A DNA stretch of 64,000 bases from Caballeronia ptereochthonis (GCF_001545075.1 NZ_FCOB02000033.1:1-64000), one strand, 5' to 3'. Shown: positions 1 to 8,724, numbered from the stretch's first letter. Numbers and translations: made by a program. Notes: generated from the letters alone by a model not told the origin.

Positions 1-81
1 TCGGCCTCCAACGTCCCGTTTCCAGACGTTAGATTACAAAATCGCCGGTCGCCATCCACGGAATTCTGCGAAGAACCTTTT

Positions 82-717
82 TTATTCGGCCGCTTCCGCC
101 GCCTTCTTCTTGTCGCCAATGCGGCTTTCCTTGCCCGCCAGCAGCTTCGAGATATTGGCGCGATGCCGCCAGATGAGGAGCAGGCTCATCGCCAGCACGG
201 CGAGCGAAATGCGGCTCGGCCCGAACAGGAACACCTGATAGAACGGCGCGAACACCGCCGCGACGAGCGCCGCCAGCGACGAATAGCGGAAAAAGAACGC
301 GATGATGAGCCAGGTCAGCAGTGTGGCGAGGCCGAGCGCCGGATGGATCGCGAGCAGCACGCCGGCCGCGGTCGCCACGCCCTTGCCGCCCTGGAACCTG
401 AAGAACACCGGGTACAGGTGCCCGAGAAACACGGCGATGGCCGCGAGCGCGGTCGCCGTGTTGATCCCCGCCTGATCCCAGCCGAAGCTCGCGCCGAAAT
501 GCGCGACGGCCCAGACCGGCAGCCAGCCCTTGAACGCGTCGCCGATCAGCGTGAGGATCGCGGCCTTCTTGTTGCCCGTGCGCAGCACGTTGGTCGCGCC
601 GGGATTGCCCGAGCCGTAGGAGCGTGGATCGGCGAGCCCCATCGCGTGGCTCACGACGACGGCGAATGAAATCGAGCCGATCAGATAGGACACGACGGCG
701 ACGATCAGATGAATCAT
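82..717 (-). CDS. plsY: Glycerol-3-phosphate acyltransferase PlsY
   Basis: Inner-membrane enzyme that transfers an acyl group from acyl-phosphate to glycerol-3-phosphate, the first step of phospholipid synthesis. The 211-residue length is normal for the family. Hydrophobic helices alternate with the three conserved motifs: GSGNPGATN (about residues 35-43), the [10 protein letters not shown] stretch (about 108-117), and [13 protein letters not shown] near the C terminus. The C-terminal tail is charged and cytoplasmic-looking (KKKAAEAAE). It lies 36 bp downstream of the YbaK gene on the same strand, so the two may be co-transcribed. The ATG start begins directly with the first helix. Confidence 0.95.
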   Translation of the reverse strand: MIHLIVAVVSYLIGSISFAVVVSHAMGLADPRSYGSGNPGATNVLRTGNKKAAILTLIGDAFKGWLPVWAVAHFGASFGWDQAGINTATALAAIAVFLGHLYPVFFRFQGGKGVATAAGVLLAIHPALGLATLLTWLIIAFFFRYSSLAALVAAVFAPFYQVFLFGPSRISLAVLAMSLLLIWRHRANISKLLAGKESRIGDKKKAAEAAE

Positions 718-753
718 GTTGTCTTTTCAGTTGTAGCGAGAGCGGAGTGCATT

Positions 754-1245
754 CTAATCGACGCTCGCGCACTGGACGGGCTTCGCATTCAGCAACCCGG
801 TCAGCACCTTCGGATCGATGCTGATCAGATAGCCCCGCCGCCCGCCGTTCAGATAGATCATGTCGAGATCGAGAACGCTCGATTCGACGTACACCGGCAT
901 CGCCTTCCTGGTGCCGAACGGCGACGTGCCGCCCACCAGAAAGCCCGAATGCCGGTTCGCCACTTCCGGCTTGCACGGCTCGACGCGCTTCGCCCCGGTC
1001 TGCCGCGCGAGGTTCTTGGTGGACACGGTGCGGTCGCCGTGCATGAGGACGATGAGCGGCTTGGCGTGCTCGTCCTCCATCACGAGCGTCTTGATGACGC
1101 AATGCTCGTCCACGCCGAGCTGCCGCGCGGATTCTTCCGTGCCGCCGTGCTCGACATAATCGTAGGGATGCTCGCCGAACTCGACCCTGTGGCGGCGCAG
1201 GAATTGCGTCGCGGGCGTTTCGGAGACGTGTTTGTTTTTCGACAT
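754..1245 (-). CDS. ybaK: Cys-tRNA(Pro)/Cys-tRNA(Cys) deacylase, YbaK/EbsC family
   Basis: Predicted trans-editing hydrolase that removes cysteine mischarged onto tRNA-Pro. The protein is 163 residues when started at MSKNKHVSETPATQF, where YbaK proteins usually begin; the frame stays open 26 codons further upstream but that part has no family character. Recognisable elements are the TPATQFLRRH N terminus, the VIKTLVMED core strand, the GGTSPFGTR loop and the NGGRRGYLISI C-terminal strand. It lies upstream of plsY in the same direction and is divergent from an acyl-CoA dehydrogenase gene. Family membership is clear; substrate specificity is inferred from the family. Confidence 0.9.
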   Translation of the reverse strand: MSKNKHVSETPATQFLRRHRVEFGEHPYDYVEHGGTEESARQLGVDEHCVIKTLVMEDEHAKPLIVLMHGDRTVSTKNLARQTGAKRVEPCKPEVANRHSGFLVGGTSPFGTRKAMPVYVESSVLDLDMIYLNGGRRGYLISIDPKVLTGLLNAKPVQCASVD

Positions 1246-1352
1246 GGACGCATTGTAGCGGCGCGTTATCCGCCTCACCATTAGCCATTCGGCCGAGTGT
1301 GCGAAGGTGCGCGGCCGTGGCACGATCGTTCGCGAACGAAAGGAGATTCACA

Positions 1353-2504
1353 ATGATCCGCGACGCCGAAATCCAGACCCTGCTCGAAGACACCATCCGC
1401 CGTTTCGTGCGCGAGCAGCTCGTGCCGCGCGAAAGTGAAGTCGACGAAACCGACGCCATCCCCCACGACCTGATCGACGCGATGCGCGAAATCGGCATGT
1501 TCGGCCTCACGATTCCGGAGGCCTACGGCGGCCTCGGCCTCACGATGGAAGAGGAAGTGCGTATCGCCGTCGAGCTCGGGCAGACCTCGCCCGCGTTTCG
1601 CTCGGTCATCGGCACGAACAACGGCATCGGCTCGATCGGCATTCTGCTCGACGGCACCGAGGCGCAGAAATCGCGCTATCTGCCGAAGCTCGCGGCGGGC
1701 GAGCTGATCGGCTCGTTCTGCCTGACGGAGCCGGACGCGGGCTCGGACGCAGCCTCGCTCAAAACGAGCGCGAAGAAGGACGGCGCCTTCTACGTGCTCA
1801 ACGGCACCAAGCGCTTCATCACCAACGCGCCCGAGGCGGGCATCTACACCGTCATGGCGCGCACGAGCGAAGAGAAAGGCGCTAGCGGCATCTCGGCGTT
1901 CATCGTCGAGCGCGGCACGCCGGGGCTTTCCATCGGCAAGCCCGACCGCAAGATGGGCCAGCGCGGCGCGCATACGAGCGACGTGATCTTCGAGAACTGC
2001 CGCGTGCCGGCGAGCCAGCTGATCGGCGGCGTGGAAGGCGTCGGCTTCAGGACGGCCATGAAAACGCTCGACAAGGGCCGCATCCATATCGCGGCGATCG
2101 CCGTGGGCGCGGCCAAACGCATGCTGCGCGACGCGCTCGCCTACGCGAAGGAGCGCCGCCAGTTCGGCCAGCCGATCGCCGAATTCCAGCTCGTGCAGGC
2201 CATGCTCGCCGACAGCAAGGCCGAGCTCTACGCCGCGGAATGCATGGTGCTCGACGTGGCGCGCCGACGCGACGAAGGGCGCGACGTGTCGGTGGAAGCG
2301 TCGTGCGCGAAGTACTTCGCCACCGAAATGTGCGGGCGCGTCGCGGACCGCGCGGTGCAGGTGCACGGCGGCGCGGGCTATATCGCGGAGTACGGCATCG
2401 AGCGCTTCTATCGCGACGTGCGGCTGTTCAGGCTGTACGAAGGCACGTCGCAGATTCAGCAGGTGATCATCGCGCGCGGGCTGATGCGCGGCGCGGAGAT
2501 ATAG
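1353..2504 (+). CDS. Acyl-CoA dehydrogenase (short/medium-chain type)
   Basis: FAD-dependent acyl-CoA dehydrogenase of 383 residues, the usual length. It oxidises acyl-CoA to the trans-2-enoyl form and passes electrons to electron-transfer flavoprotein. The FAD/substrate motif CLTEPDAGSD is present, as is the C-terminal VHGGAGYIAEYGIERFYRD block. The expected catalytic base is Glu363 in the YEGTSQIQQ motif. An AGGAG ribosome site at 1341 fixes the ATG at 1353; an in-frame upstream extension is spurious. The gene stands alone, so the exact acyl chain or branched substrate cannot be told from context. Confidence 0.93.
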   Translation: MIRDAEIQTLLEDTIRRFVREQLVPRESEVDETDAIPHDLIDAMREIGMFGLTIPEAYGGLGLTMEEEVRIAVELGQTSPAFRSVIGTNNGIGSIGILLDGTEAQKSRYLPKLAAGELIGSFCLTEPDAGSDAASLKTSAKKDGAFYVLNGTKRFITNAPEAGIYTVMARTSEEKGASGISAFIVERGTPGLSIGKPDRKMGQRGAHTSDVIFENCRVPASQLIGGVEGVGFRTAMKTLDKGRIHIAAIAVGAAKRMLRDALAYAKERRQFGQPIAEFQLVQAMLADSKAELYAAECMVLDVARRRDEGRDVSVEASCAKYFATEMCGRVADRAVQVHGGAGYIAEYGIERFYRDVRLFRLYEGTSQIQQVIIARGLMRGAEI

Positions 2505-2523
2505 CCGGCGGCTTTTTCCGCAT

Positions 2524-3453
2524 TCATCCGCGCGGATGATGCTCGCGATGCAGCTTCTGCAGGCGCTCGCGCGCGACGTGCGTGTAGATCTGCGTGGTCG
2601 AGATGTCCGAGTGGCCGAGCAGCAATTGCACGACGCGCAGGTCCGCGCCGTGGTTGAGCAGGTGCGTCGCGAACGCGTGACGCAGCGTGTGCGGCGAAAG
2701 GGGTGCGTGCACGCCGCCGTTCAGCGCATGACGCTTGATGATGTTCCAGAACTGCTGGCGAGTCATGCCTTCGCCGCGCGAGGTGACGAAGAGCGCATCG
2801 GCGGAACGCGCGCCGAGCAGCACCGGGCGCGATTCGCGCAGATAGCGTTCGAGCCAGTCGTGCGCCGTCTCGCCGAAGGGAATCAGGCGCTCCTTGGAGC
2901 CCTTGCCCATCACCCGCACGACGCCTTCGTTCAGGCCGAGCTCTACCGTCTTCAGCGTGACGAGCTCGGTCACGCGCAGGCCGCTCGCGTACATCAGCTC
3001 GAGCATCGTGCGGTCGCGCAGGCCGAGCGGCGTCTCGATGGCGGGGGCGCCGAGCAGCGCCTCGACCTGCGCCTCGTTGAGCGTGGAAGGAAAGCGCGGC
3101 GGCTGCTTGGCCGAGCGCAGCTTGAGCGTCGGATCGGCGGCAACGCGGTGCTCGCGCATGGCCCACGCGTAGTAGCGGCGGAATACCGATAAACGCCGGT
3201 TCGCGGACGTCGCCTTGTCGCCGCGGCGCGCGGCCATGTAGCCGTTCATGTCCGCCTCGGCGGCCGCGTCGATCGAGGCGCCGCGCGTCTTGCCGAGCCA
3301 CTCGGCGAAGAGCTTCAGGTCGCGCCGGTACGCTTCGAGCGAGTTCTTGGCGAGCCCGTGCTCGAGCCAGAGGGCGTCGCAAAACAGATCGATCGAGTCC
3401 CGGCTCGCGGCCAGTCCGGGCGTCTGTATTTCGTCGGTCGTTGCGCTCGTCAT
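2524..3453 (-). CDS. xerD: Site-specific tyrosine recombinase XerD
   Basis: Chromosome-dimer resolution recombinase acting with XerC at dif. It has 309 residues, with an N-terminal SAM-like core-binding domain (about 18-110) and a C-terminal catalytic domain. All tyrosine-recombinase residues are visible: Arg160 (SGLRVTEL), Lys184 (GKGSKERLIPFG), His255 and Arg258 (SPHTLRHAFATHLL), His281 (LLGHSDISTTQIYTH) and the nucleophile Tyr290. The TLRHAFATHLLNHGADLR and LGHSDISTTQIYTHV blocks are characteristic of XerD rather than a phage integrase. Its start overlaps the stop of ogt by ATGA, giving a queG-ogt-xerD translationally coupled string. Confidence 0.95.
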   Translation of the reverse strand: MTSATTDEIQTPGLAASRDSIDLFCDALWLEHGLAKNSLEAYRRDLKLFAEWLGKTRGASIDAAAEADMNGYMAARRGDKATSANRRLSVFRRYYAWAMREHRVAADPTLKLRSAKQPPRFPSTLNEAQVEALLGAPAIETPLGLRDRTMLELMYASGLRVTELVTLKTVELGLNEGVVRVMGKGSKERLIPFGETAHDWLERYLRESRPVLLGARSADALFVTSRGEGMTRQQFWNIIKRHALNGGVHAPLSPHTLRHAFATHLLNHGADLRVVQLLLGHSDISTTQIYTHVARERLQKLHREHHPRG

Positions 3454-3926
3454 GCGATCGATACACCTTCATGCGCCAGGAGCCAGCGCTTCACGTTGCG
3501 ATAAAAGCCCTCGCCGGGATGATGCGCGAAGCCGCCGATCCCGCCCGACGCCACGACGCGATGGCACGGTATCACGATCGGCAGCGGATTGGAGCCGCAC
3601 GCCTGTCCGACCGCGCGCGGCACGCTGCCGATCTCGAGCGCGAGCTGTCCGTAAGTCCAGACGTGCCCCGGCGCGATGCTTGAGATGCCCTGCCACACGC
3701 GCCGCTGAAAGGCCGTCCCGCCGATCGAGAGGGGAAGATCGAAGCGCGTCGACGGGGTGTCGAAGTAGCGGCGGATCTGCGCGGCGGCTTCCCGGGCGAG
3801 CGGCGTCCGTGGCTCGACACTTTCGACGTCGTCGGGCAGATAGACGATCTCGCGCACGGATTGCTCGTCGGCGCAAATGCCGACCTTGCCGAACGGCGCG
3901 TCGATGACGGCATCGAATGGCTTCAT
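3450..3926 (-). CDS. ogt: Methylated-DNA--[protein]-cysteine S-methyltransferase
   Basis: Suicide DNA-repair protein that takes alkyl groups from O6-alkylguanine. It has 158 residues, with the active-site motif IPCHRVVASGG (nucleophile Cys121) and the helix-turn-helix region TAFQRRVWQGISSIAPG at about 71-87. The G-Q-A-C-G-S-N-P motif precedes the active site as in the family. The start MKPFDAVI at 3926 is chosen because the upstream frame is just queG in a shadow frame. Both ends are translationally coupled: 4-bp ATGA overlaps with queG upstream and xerD downstream. There is no Ada regulatory domain. Confidence 0.93.
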   Translation of the reverse strand: MKPFDAVIDAPFGKVGICADEQSVREIVYLPDDVESVEPRTPLAREAAAQIRRYFDTPSTRFDLPLSIGGTAFQRRVWQGISSIAPGHVWTYGQLALEIGSVPRAVGQACGSNPLPIVIPCHRVVASGGIGGFAHHPGEGFYRNVKRWLLAHEGVSIA

Positions 3927-5167
3927 GTCTGTCTTCCTTGCGCAAGCGCCCAATGCACATGCTCGCGCACCAGCGCGGATGGATCGTCCGCACGCGCTTG
4001 CAGCGCCTCGACGATCGCCGCGCGCTCGCTCTCGCCGATGGACGCGCGCAACGCATTGCCCATCGCGACCGCGATATTGCGCAGCCATCGCTCATGCCCG
4101 ATGCGCCGGATCGCGCTGCCCTGCATGCGCGCGTCGAAGTCCTCCGCGCTCCAGCCGAAGAGCTCGACGAGCGTCGCGCGATCCAGCCCGTGCCGCACGT
4201 CGAAATCCGCGACGGGCGCGGCCTGCGCGAACTTGTTCCACGGGCAGACGAGCTGGCAATCGTCGCATCCGTAGACGCGGTTGCCGATCAGCGGACGCAA
4301 GTCCTCCGGAATGCTGCCGTGCAGTTCGATCGTCAGATACGAGATGCAGCGCCGCGCGTCGACGCGATAAGGCGCGACGATCGCCCCCGTCGGACACGCG
4401 CCGATGCAGCGCGCGCACTGTCCGCAATGCGCGCCGTCCTGCTCGGGATGCGGATCGACGGGCAGCGGCACATCGACGAAGATTTCGCCGAGAAAGAAGA
4501 GCGATCCCGCGTCGCGATCGAGCAGCAGGGTGTGCTTGCCGCGCCAGCCGTTGCCGGCCTTCTGCGCGAGCGCGACTTCCAGCACCGGCGCGGAATCCGT
4601 GAACGCGCGATAGCCGAAAGACCCGATCTCGCCTTCGATGCGCTCCGCCAACTGCTGCAGCCGGTTGCGCATCACCTTGTGATAATCGCGGCCGCGCGCG
4701 TAGATGGAGACCATCGCTTGCGAAGGCTTCGCCAGCCGCGACCATTCGATCGCGCGCCAGTCGTTCTTCTGACCATCGGCTGTCGCGACACTTTCAGCGC
4801 CCTTTTTCGCGAGCGTTTCGGCGGGCAGATAGGCCATGCGCGCGGTGATGACCCGTCGCGTTCCGGCCACAAGCTCGGCCGGTCTCGCGCGTTTCATCCC
4901 ATGTTTGGCCATATAATCCATTTCGCCGTGATAGCCTGCTTCGAGCCAATCAGCAAGGCCTTTCTCGGCATCCGTCAGGTCGATATCGCTGATGCCGACC
5001 GCACCGAATCCCAGCTCGCGCCCCCACGCCTTGATGCGTTGCGCGAGTTCCGCCAGCGCAGCCTCCTCTCCGTGAGTGAAGGCGCGAGACTCTGAGACGG
5101 ACTCAGCGGCAGCGTCGCTGGACGCTGTCGTGATTTCAACGGAATGTTCCGGCAATCGGTTCATCAC
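3923..5167 (-). CDS. queG: Epoxyqueuosine reductase QueG
   Basis: Cobalamin- and [4Fe-4S]-dependent enzyme for the last step of queuosine synthesis, reducing epoxyqueuosine in tRNA to queuosine. The 414-residue protein carries both ferredoxin-like clusters: Cys248/251/254/258 (CGQCARCIGACP) and Cys301/304/308 (CDDCQLVCP) with Cys274. The YARGRDYHK motif (about 156-164) and the FTDSAPVLE segment with the expected catalytic Asp191 are present, and a HEAT-like C-terminal tail carries RRIGHERWLRNIAVAMGN. The start is uncertain: about 30 N-terminal residues are low complexity and a later start is possible. It is divergent from tsaE with only 15 bp between start codons. Confidence 0.95.
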   Translation of the reverse strand: MMNRLPEHSVEITTASSDAAAESVSESRAFTHGEEAALAELAQRIKAWGRELGFGAVGISDIDLTDAEKGLADWLEAGYHGEMDYMAKHGMKRARPAELVAGTRRVITARMAYLPAETLAKKGAESVATADGQKNDWRAIEWSRLAKPSQAMVSIYARGRDYHKVMRNRLQQLAERIEGEIGSFGYRAFTDSAPVLEVALAQKAGNGWRGKHTLLLDRDAGSLFFLGEIFVDVPLPVDPHPEQDGAHCGQCARCIGACPTGAIVAPYRVDARRCISYLTIELHGSIPEDLRPLIGNRVYGCDDCQLVCPWNKFAQAAPVADFDVRHGLDRATLVELFGWSAEDFDARMQGSAIRRIGHERWLRNIAVAMGNALRASIGESERAAIVEALQARADDPSALVREHVHWALAQGRQT

Positions 5168-5182
5168 GACATTTTACGAGCA

Positions 5183-5761
5183 ATGCCCGAAAGCCCCGCA
5201 CGCACGACGCCCGATCTTCCTCCCGCGCTTCTCGAACGTCGTTTCGATCTGCGCGACGAAGCGGCGACGCTCGCTTTCGGGGAACGCTTCGCGCGCGCCA
5301 TCGAGGCGACGCGAGCACACGCATCGTCTGAACGATTCGCGGGCTTGCAAGTCCAGTTGATCGGGGACCTGGGCGCGGGCAAGACCGCGCTCGTGCGCGC
5401 CACGTTGCGCGCGCTCGGCCACGAAGGCCGCGTGAAGAGCCCGACCTATACGCTCGTCGAGCCGTATTCGCTCGAGACCGCAAGCGGCCCGCTCGACGTT
5501 TACCACTTCGATCTCTATCGCTTCGTCGATCCGGCCGAATGGGCCGATGCCGGCTTTCGCGAATATTTCGACCGGGGCGCGGTGTGCCTCGTCGAGTGGC
5601 CGCAGCAAGCGGGCGGACTGCTCGGCGTGCCCGACCTCGTGTTCCAGCTATCGCTGCCGAACGGGCATGGCTCGCCAGGCGATTCGAACAAAGAAGAAGG
5701 CCGCGTGCTGACCGCGCGGGCGTTTAGCGAAACAGGAAAGTCATGTCTCGAAAGATGTTGA
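5183..5761 (+). CDS. tsaE: tRNA threonylcarbamoyladenosine biosynthesis ATPase TsaE
   Basis: ATPase of the TsaBDE complex that makes t6A37 in ANN-decoding tRNAs. The Walker A motif GDLGAGKT sits at 61-68, followed by the diagnostic VKSPTYTLVEPY block, the DVYHFDLYR segment and LVEWPQQAGG. Length is 192 residues with a family-atypical charged tail. The start at MPESPARTT is chosen; an alternative in-frame start 13 codons upstream would overlap the divergent queG start. The 3' end overlaps amiC by 19 bp, a conserved tsaE-amiC arrangement in proteobacteria. Confidence 0.93.
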   Translation: MPESPARTTPDLPPALLERRFDLRDEAATLAFGERFARAIEATRAHASSERFAGLQVQLIGDLGAGKTALVRATLRALGHEGRVKSPTYTLVEPYSLETASGPLDVYHFDLYRFVDPAEWADAGFREYFDRGAVCLVEWPQQAGGLLGVPDLVFQLSLPNGHGSPGDSNKEEGRVLTARAFSETGKSCLERC

Positions 5762-7254
5762 TCAAGCCATTCCACTCGATCGAATCGGCTGCCCTCGCAC
5801 CGCACAACTGGCGCCGCCGCCAGGTGCTGCGCGCCGGCGCCTCGACGCTGGTGCTCGCGCTCGTCGCGCCGAAGCTCGCGCATGCGAGCAGCGTGCTCGG
5901 CGTGCGCGTATGGCCCGCGCGCGATTACACCCGCGTGACGATCGAATCCGACCAGCCGCTTCAGAACACCAATCAGCTGCTGCAGGGGCCGGACCGGCTC
6001 GTCGTCGATCTCAACGGCATCGATCTCGATCAGGCGCTGAGGGATCTCGTCTCCAAGATCACGCCGAACGATCCGCAGATTCAGGCCGTGCGCATCGGGC
6101 AGTATCAGCCGCACGTCGTGCGCATGGTGTTCGATCTGAAAGGCACGGTGAAGCCGCAGGTGTTCACCTTGGGTCCCATCGGCAGCTACAAGTACCGGCT
6201 CGTGTTCGACCTGTACCCCGCCGTCGCGCCCGATCCGCTGATGGAGCTGCTCGCGCAAACCGAGCGCAAGCAGGAAGCGCTCGACCGCGCGAACCCGACT
6301 CCGTCGGCGCCGCCGCCCGCCACGCTTTCCGGCCCGACGACCGCCCAGAAGGGCACGTCCGATTCGACCGACGAGTTCTTCCAGAAGTACGCGCAGAACG
6401 ACGCCCAGGCCGAAAGCGCTCCGGCCGCGCCGGCGCCGAAGCCTGCCGCGAAACCGCGCGTGCCGCCCCCGCCGCCGGTCATCGCCAAAAAGGACGACGA
6501 CGATCAATACACGTTCTCCACGCCCAAGCAAGGCGCGGGCACGACACGCCTGCTCACCGTCGCGATCGATCCGGGCCACGGCGGCGAAGACCCCGGTGCG
6601 ATCGGCGGCGCGGGCACATACGAGAAGCACATCGCGCTCGACATCGCGAAGAAGCTGCGCGCGAAGATCGACGCCCAGCCCAACATGCGCGCGATGATGA
6701 CCCGTGACGCCGACTTCTTCGTGCCGCTCAACGTGCGCGTGCAGAAGGCGCAGCGCGTGGGCGCGGACCTGTTCGTGTCGATTCACGCGGATGCCTTCAC
6801 CACGCCCGACGCGCGCGGCTCGTCGGTGTTCGCGCTTTCGGAGCATGGCGCGTCGAGCGCGGCCGCGCGCTGGATGGCGAACAAGGAGAACGCGTCGGAC
6901 CAGATCGGCGGCATCAATGTGAAGTCGCAGGACGCGAGCGTGAGCCGCGCGCTGTTCGACATGTCGACGACCGCGCAGATCCGCGATTCGATGCGTTACG
7001 GCAGCTTCGTGCTCAACGAGATCGGCGGCATCAACAAGCTGCACAAGGGCTCGGTCGAGCAGGCCGGCTTCGCCGTGCTGAAGGCGCCGGACATTCCGTC
7101 GATCCTCGTGGAGACCGCGTTCATCAGCAACCCGGACGAGGAAGCGCGCCTGAACGACGAGGCCTATCGCGACAAGATGGCCAACGCGATCATGAAGGGC
7201 ATCAAGCGCTACTTCGCGGCCAATCCGCCGCTCGCGAAGAGCCGCATGACGTAA
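5743..7254 (+). CDS. amiC: N-acetylmuramoyl-L-alanine amidase AmiC, Tat-exported
   Basis: Periplasmic zinc amidase that cleaves septal peptidoglycan to separate daughter cells. The 503-residue protein starts with a twin-arginine signal (RRRQVLRAG at about 24-32, then a hydrophobic stretch ending in AHA), as known for AmiA/AmiC. An AMIN domain (about 50-150) targets the septum, and a Pro/Ala-rich linker (about 195-255) leads to the Amidase_3 domain. Zinc and catalytic elements are visible: AIDPGHGGEDPGAIGG, the Glu in YEKHIALDIA, VSIHADAF, and the late catalytic Glu in SILVETAFISN. The start codon lies inside tsaE, implying coupled translation. Confidence 0.95.
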   Translation: MSRKMLIKPFHSIESAALAPHNWRRRQVLRAGASTLVLALVAPKLAHASSVLGVRVWPARDYTRVTIESDQPLQNTNQLLQGPDRLVVDLNGIDLDQALRDLVSKITPNDPQIQAVRIGQYQPHVVRMVFDLKGTVKPQVFTLGPIGSYKYRLVFDLYPAVAPDPLMELLAQTERKQEALDRANPTPSAPPPATLSGPTTAQKGTSDSTDEFFQKYAQNDAQAESAPAAPAPKPAAKPRVPPPPPVIAKKDDDDQYTFSTPKQGAGTTRLLTVAIDPGHGGEDPGAIGGAGTYEKHIALDIAKKLRAKIDAQPNMRAMMTRDADFFVPLNVRVQKAQRVGADLFVSIHADAFTTPDARGSSVFALSEHGASSAAARWMANKENASDQIGGINVKSQDASVSRALFDMSTTAQIRDSMRYGSFVLNEIGGINKLHKGSVEQAGFAVLKAPDIPSILVETAFISNPDEEARLNDEAYRDKMANAIMKGIKRYFAANPPLAKSRMT

Positions 7255-7263
7255 GCAGGACGA

Positions 7264-7309
7264 ACGCCTCGTTCAGCGCGCCGTCGGCAGAAGGCGCTGA
7301 ACGAGGCGT
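7264..7309. terminator. 16-bp perfect inverted repeat between convergent amiC and EamA genes
   Basis: ACGCCTCGTTCAGCGC at 7264-7279 is exactly complementary to 7294-7309, with a 14-nt loop. It starts 9 bp after the amiC stop and contains the EamA stop codon (7273-7275), so it covers the 3' ends of both convergent genes. No T-run follows on either strand, so it is a putative transcript-end or RNA-stability hairpin rather than a classical intrinsic terminator. Confidence 0.55.
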
Positions 7310-8154
7310 CCGCCGAACACGTTCACTACGAGTCCCGCCATCACGAGCGCCGCGCCGGCGATTTGCGCGGAGCTCAGCCCCTCGCCGAGAAACACGGCCG
7401 CTGACACGAGCCCGATCACCGGGACGAGCAGCGAAAACGGCGCGACGCTCCCCGCCGGATAACGCGCGAGCAGCTTGCCCCACAGGCTGTAGCCGACGAT
7501 CGTCGCGACGAACGCGAGATAGCAGACCGCGAGCACGGAGACGAGCGGAATGGCCGCGAGACTCGATTCGATGCGCGCCGGGCCCTCGAAGATCAGCGAG
7601 AGCGCGAGGAACGGCAGCGGCGGAATCAGGCTTCCCCACACGACGAGCGACAGCAGATCGACCTTGCCCATGCGCTTCGTGACGACATTGCCGAGCGCCC
7701 ACATCGCGGAGGCCGCGAGTGTGAACAGAAAGCCGGTGACGGTCATCGCCTGGCCGCCCTGCATGCCGATCAGCGCGAGTCCCGCCGCGGCGATCAGGAG
7801 CCCGGCGACGTTCGCCGCGCGGATGCGTTCGCCGAGGAACATCGCCGCGAAGATGAGCGTGAAGAACGCCTGAGCCTGCAAAACGAGCGATGCGAGCCCG
7901 GCCGGCATGCCGACATACATGCCATAGAAGAGCAGCGCGAATTGCCCGAGGGAAATGGTGAGGCCGTAGGCGAAGAGCCAGCGCAGCGGGATCTGCGGCC
8001 GCCTGACGAAGAACGCCGGCACGGCGGCGAGCGCGAAGCGCAGCGCGCCGAGCAGCATCGGCGGCACGCCGTGCAGCCCCAGCTTGATGACGACGAAGTT
8101 CACGCCCCAGGCGAAAATGACCACCGTTGCGATCAGCAAATCCTTTGGCGACAT
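7273..8154 (-). CDS. EamA/DMT-superfamily transporter
   Basis: Inner-membrane protein of 293 residues with ten predicted helices made of two EamA repeats (about 8-140 and 150-283). The N terminus LLIATVVIFAWGVNFVVIKLGL and the SLVLQAQAFFTLIFAAMFLGERI segment are typical of the drug/metabolite exporter family related to EamA (amino-acid or metabolite efflux). The substrate cannot be inferred; the gene stands alone and convergent to amiC. Its last 12 codons are part of a perfect 16-bp inverted repeat. Confidence 0.88.
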   Translation of the reverse strand: MSPKDLLIATVVIFAWGVNFVVIKLGLHGVPPMLLGALRFALAAVPAFFVRRPQIPLRWLFAYGLTISLGQFALLFYGMYVGMPAGLASLVLQAQAFFTLIFAAMFLGERIRAANVAGLLIAAAGLALIGMQGGQAMTVTGFLFTLAASAMWALGNVVTKRMGKVDLLSLVVWGSLIPPLPFLALSLIFEGPARIESSLAAIPLVSVLAVCYLAFVATIVGYSLWGKLLARYPAGSVAPFSLLVPVIGLVSAAVFLGEGLSSAQIAGAALVMAGLVVNVFGGRLVQRLLPTAR

Positions 8155-8240
8155 CGCCCTTCCCCTCGTTCGTGCGCGTTATCGGTGAGGCAAGGAGTGT
8201 AACGGAGAGGGGCACGGCGGCCCCGTCAAAACGAGGACGC

Positions 8241-8278
8241 AAAAAGCGCCCGCGCCCGGGGGAACGGCGCGAGCGCCT
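8241..8278 (-). terminator. Intrinsic terminator downstream of the small secreted protein gene
   Basis: Read on the minus strand, a GC-rich stem (GCGCTCGCGCC against GGCGCGGGCGC, one wobble) is followed by TTTTT. It lies 22 bp past the stop of the 82-residue gene and before the EamA gene start. Confidence 0.7.
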
Positions 8279-8299
8279 TCTCACGCGTAAAACCGGCGC

Positions 8300-8548
8300 T
8301 TACTTGCTCTGTCCCGACTCCGCTGCCGGGTTATTGCCCGTTTCCGCCTCAGGCGTCTTCTTGCCCGCCGACGGATGCGCGGTGTGCTTTCTCGGCTTCT
8401 TGTGCTTCGTGGTGCCGGAAGACGTGCCGTCCTGCATCGGCGACGCGCTCGGCGCGTTGCCCGAGGTGTCCTGCGCGAACGCGCCCGTCGCCGCGGCGGC
8501 GGTGAACAGGCCCGCGGTGACGGCGACCAACAGCTTGTTCTTGCTCAT
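8300..8548 (-). CDS. Small secreted basic protein, unknown function
   Basis: 82 residues. The first 25 form a clear Sec signal peptide (KNKLL, then a hydrophobic Ala-rich core, cleavage after AFA before QDTSG). The mature part is about 57 residues, disordered-looking, rich in Ser, Thr, Gly and Pro, with a Lys/His/Arg cluster (KHKKPRKHTAH) in the middle. It contains no Cys and no recognised domain. It has its own terminator and no operon partners. Similar short lysine-rich periplasmic proteins are common in Burkholderiaceae, but I cannot name a function. Confidence 0.75.
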   Translation of the reverse strand: MSKNKLLVAVTAGLFTAAAATGAFAQDTSGNAPSASPMQDGTSSGTTKHKKPRKHTAHPSAGKKTPEAETGNNPAAESGQSK

Positions 8549-8724
8549 TTTTCCAATCTCCTATCAAGGTTGCGTGGATTGCGCGAACCGGCGCGTAGGC
8601 TGAAAACGCGGCGGCACAAAACAAAGGGGCGTGGCAGTGCATCTGCGTCCTGCGGAATCGGCCGGTAGAATCGACGGTTCCAGGAGCGCCATTCCGGCGC
8701 CCGATCTGCCTTCGGGAACCCGCC

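Noticed and set aside
2524-3453. Phage or integron integrase
   Set aside because: Motifs and length fit XerD, and it is coupled to ogt and queG with no attachment sites or cargo nearby.
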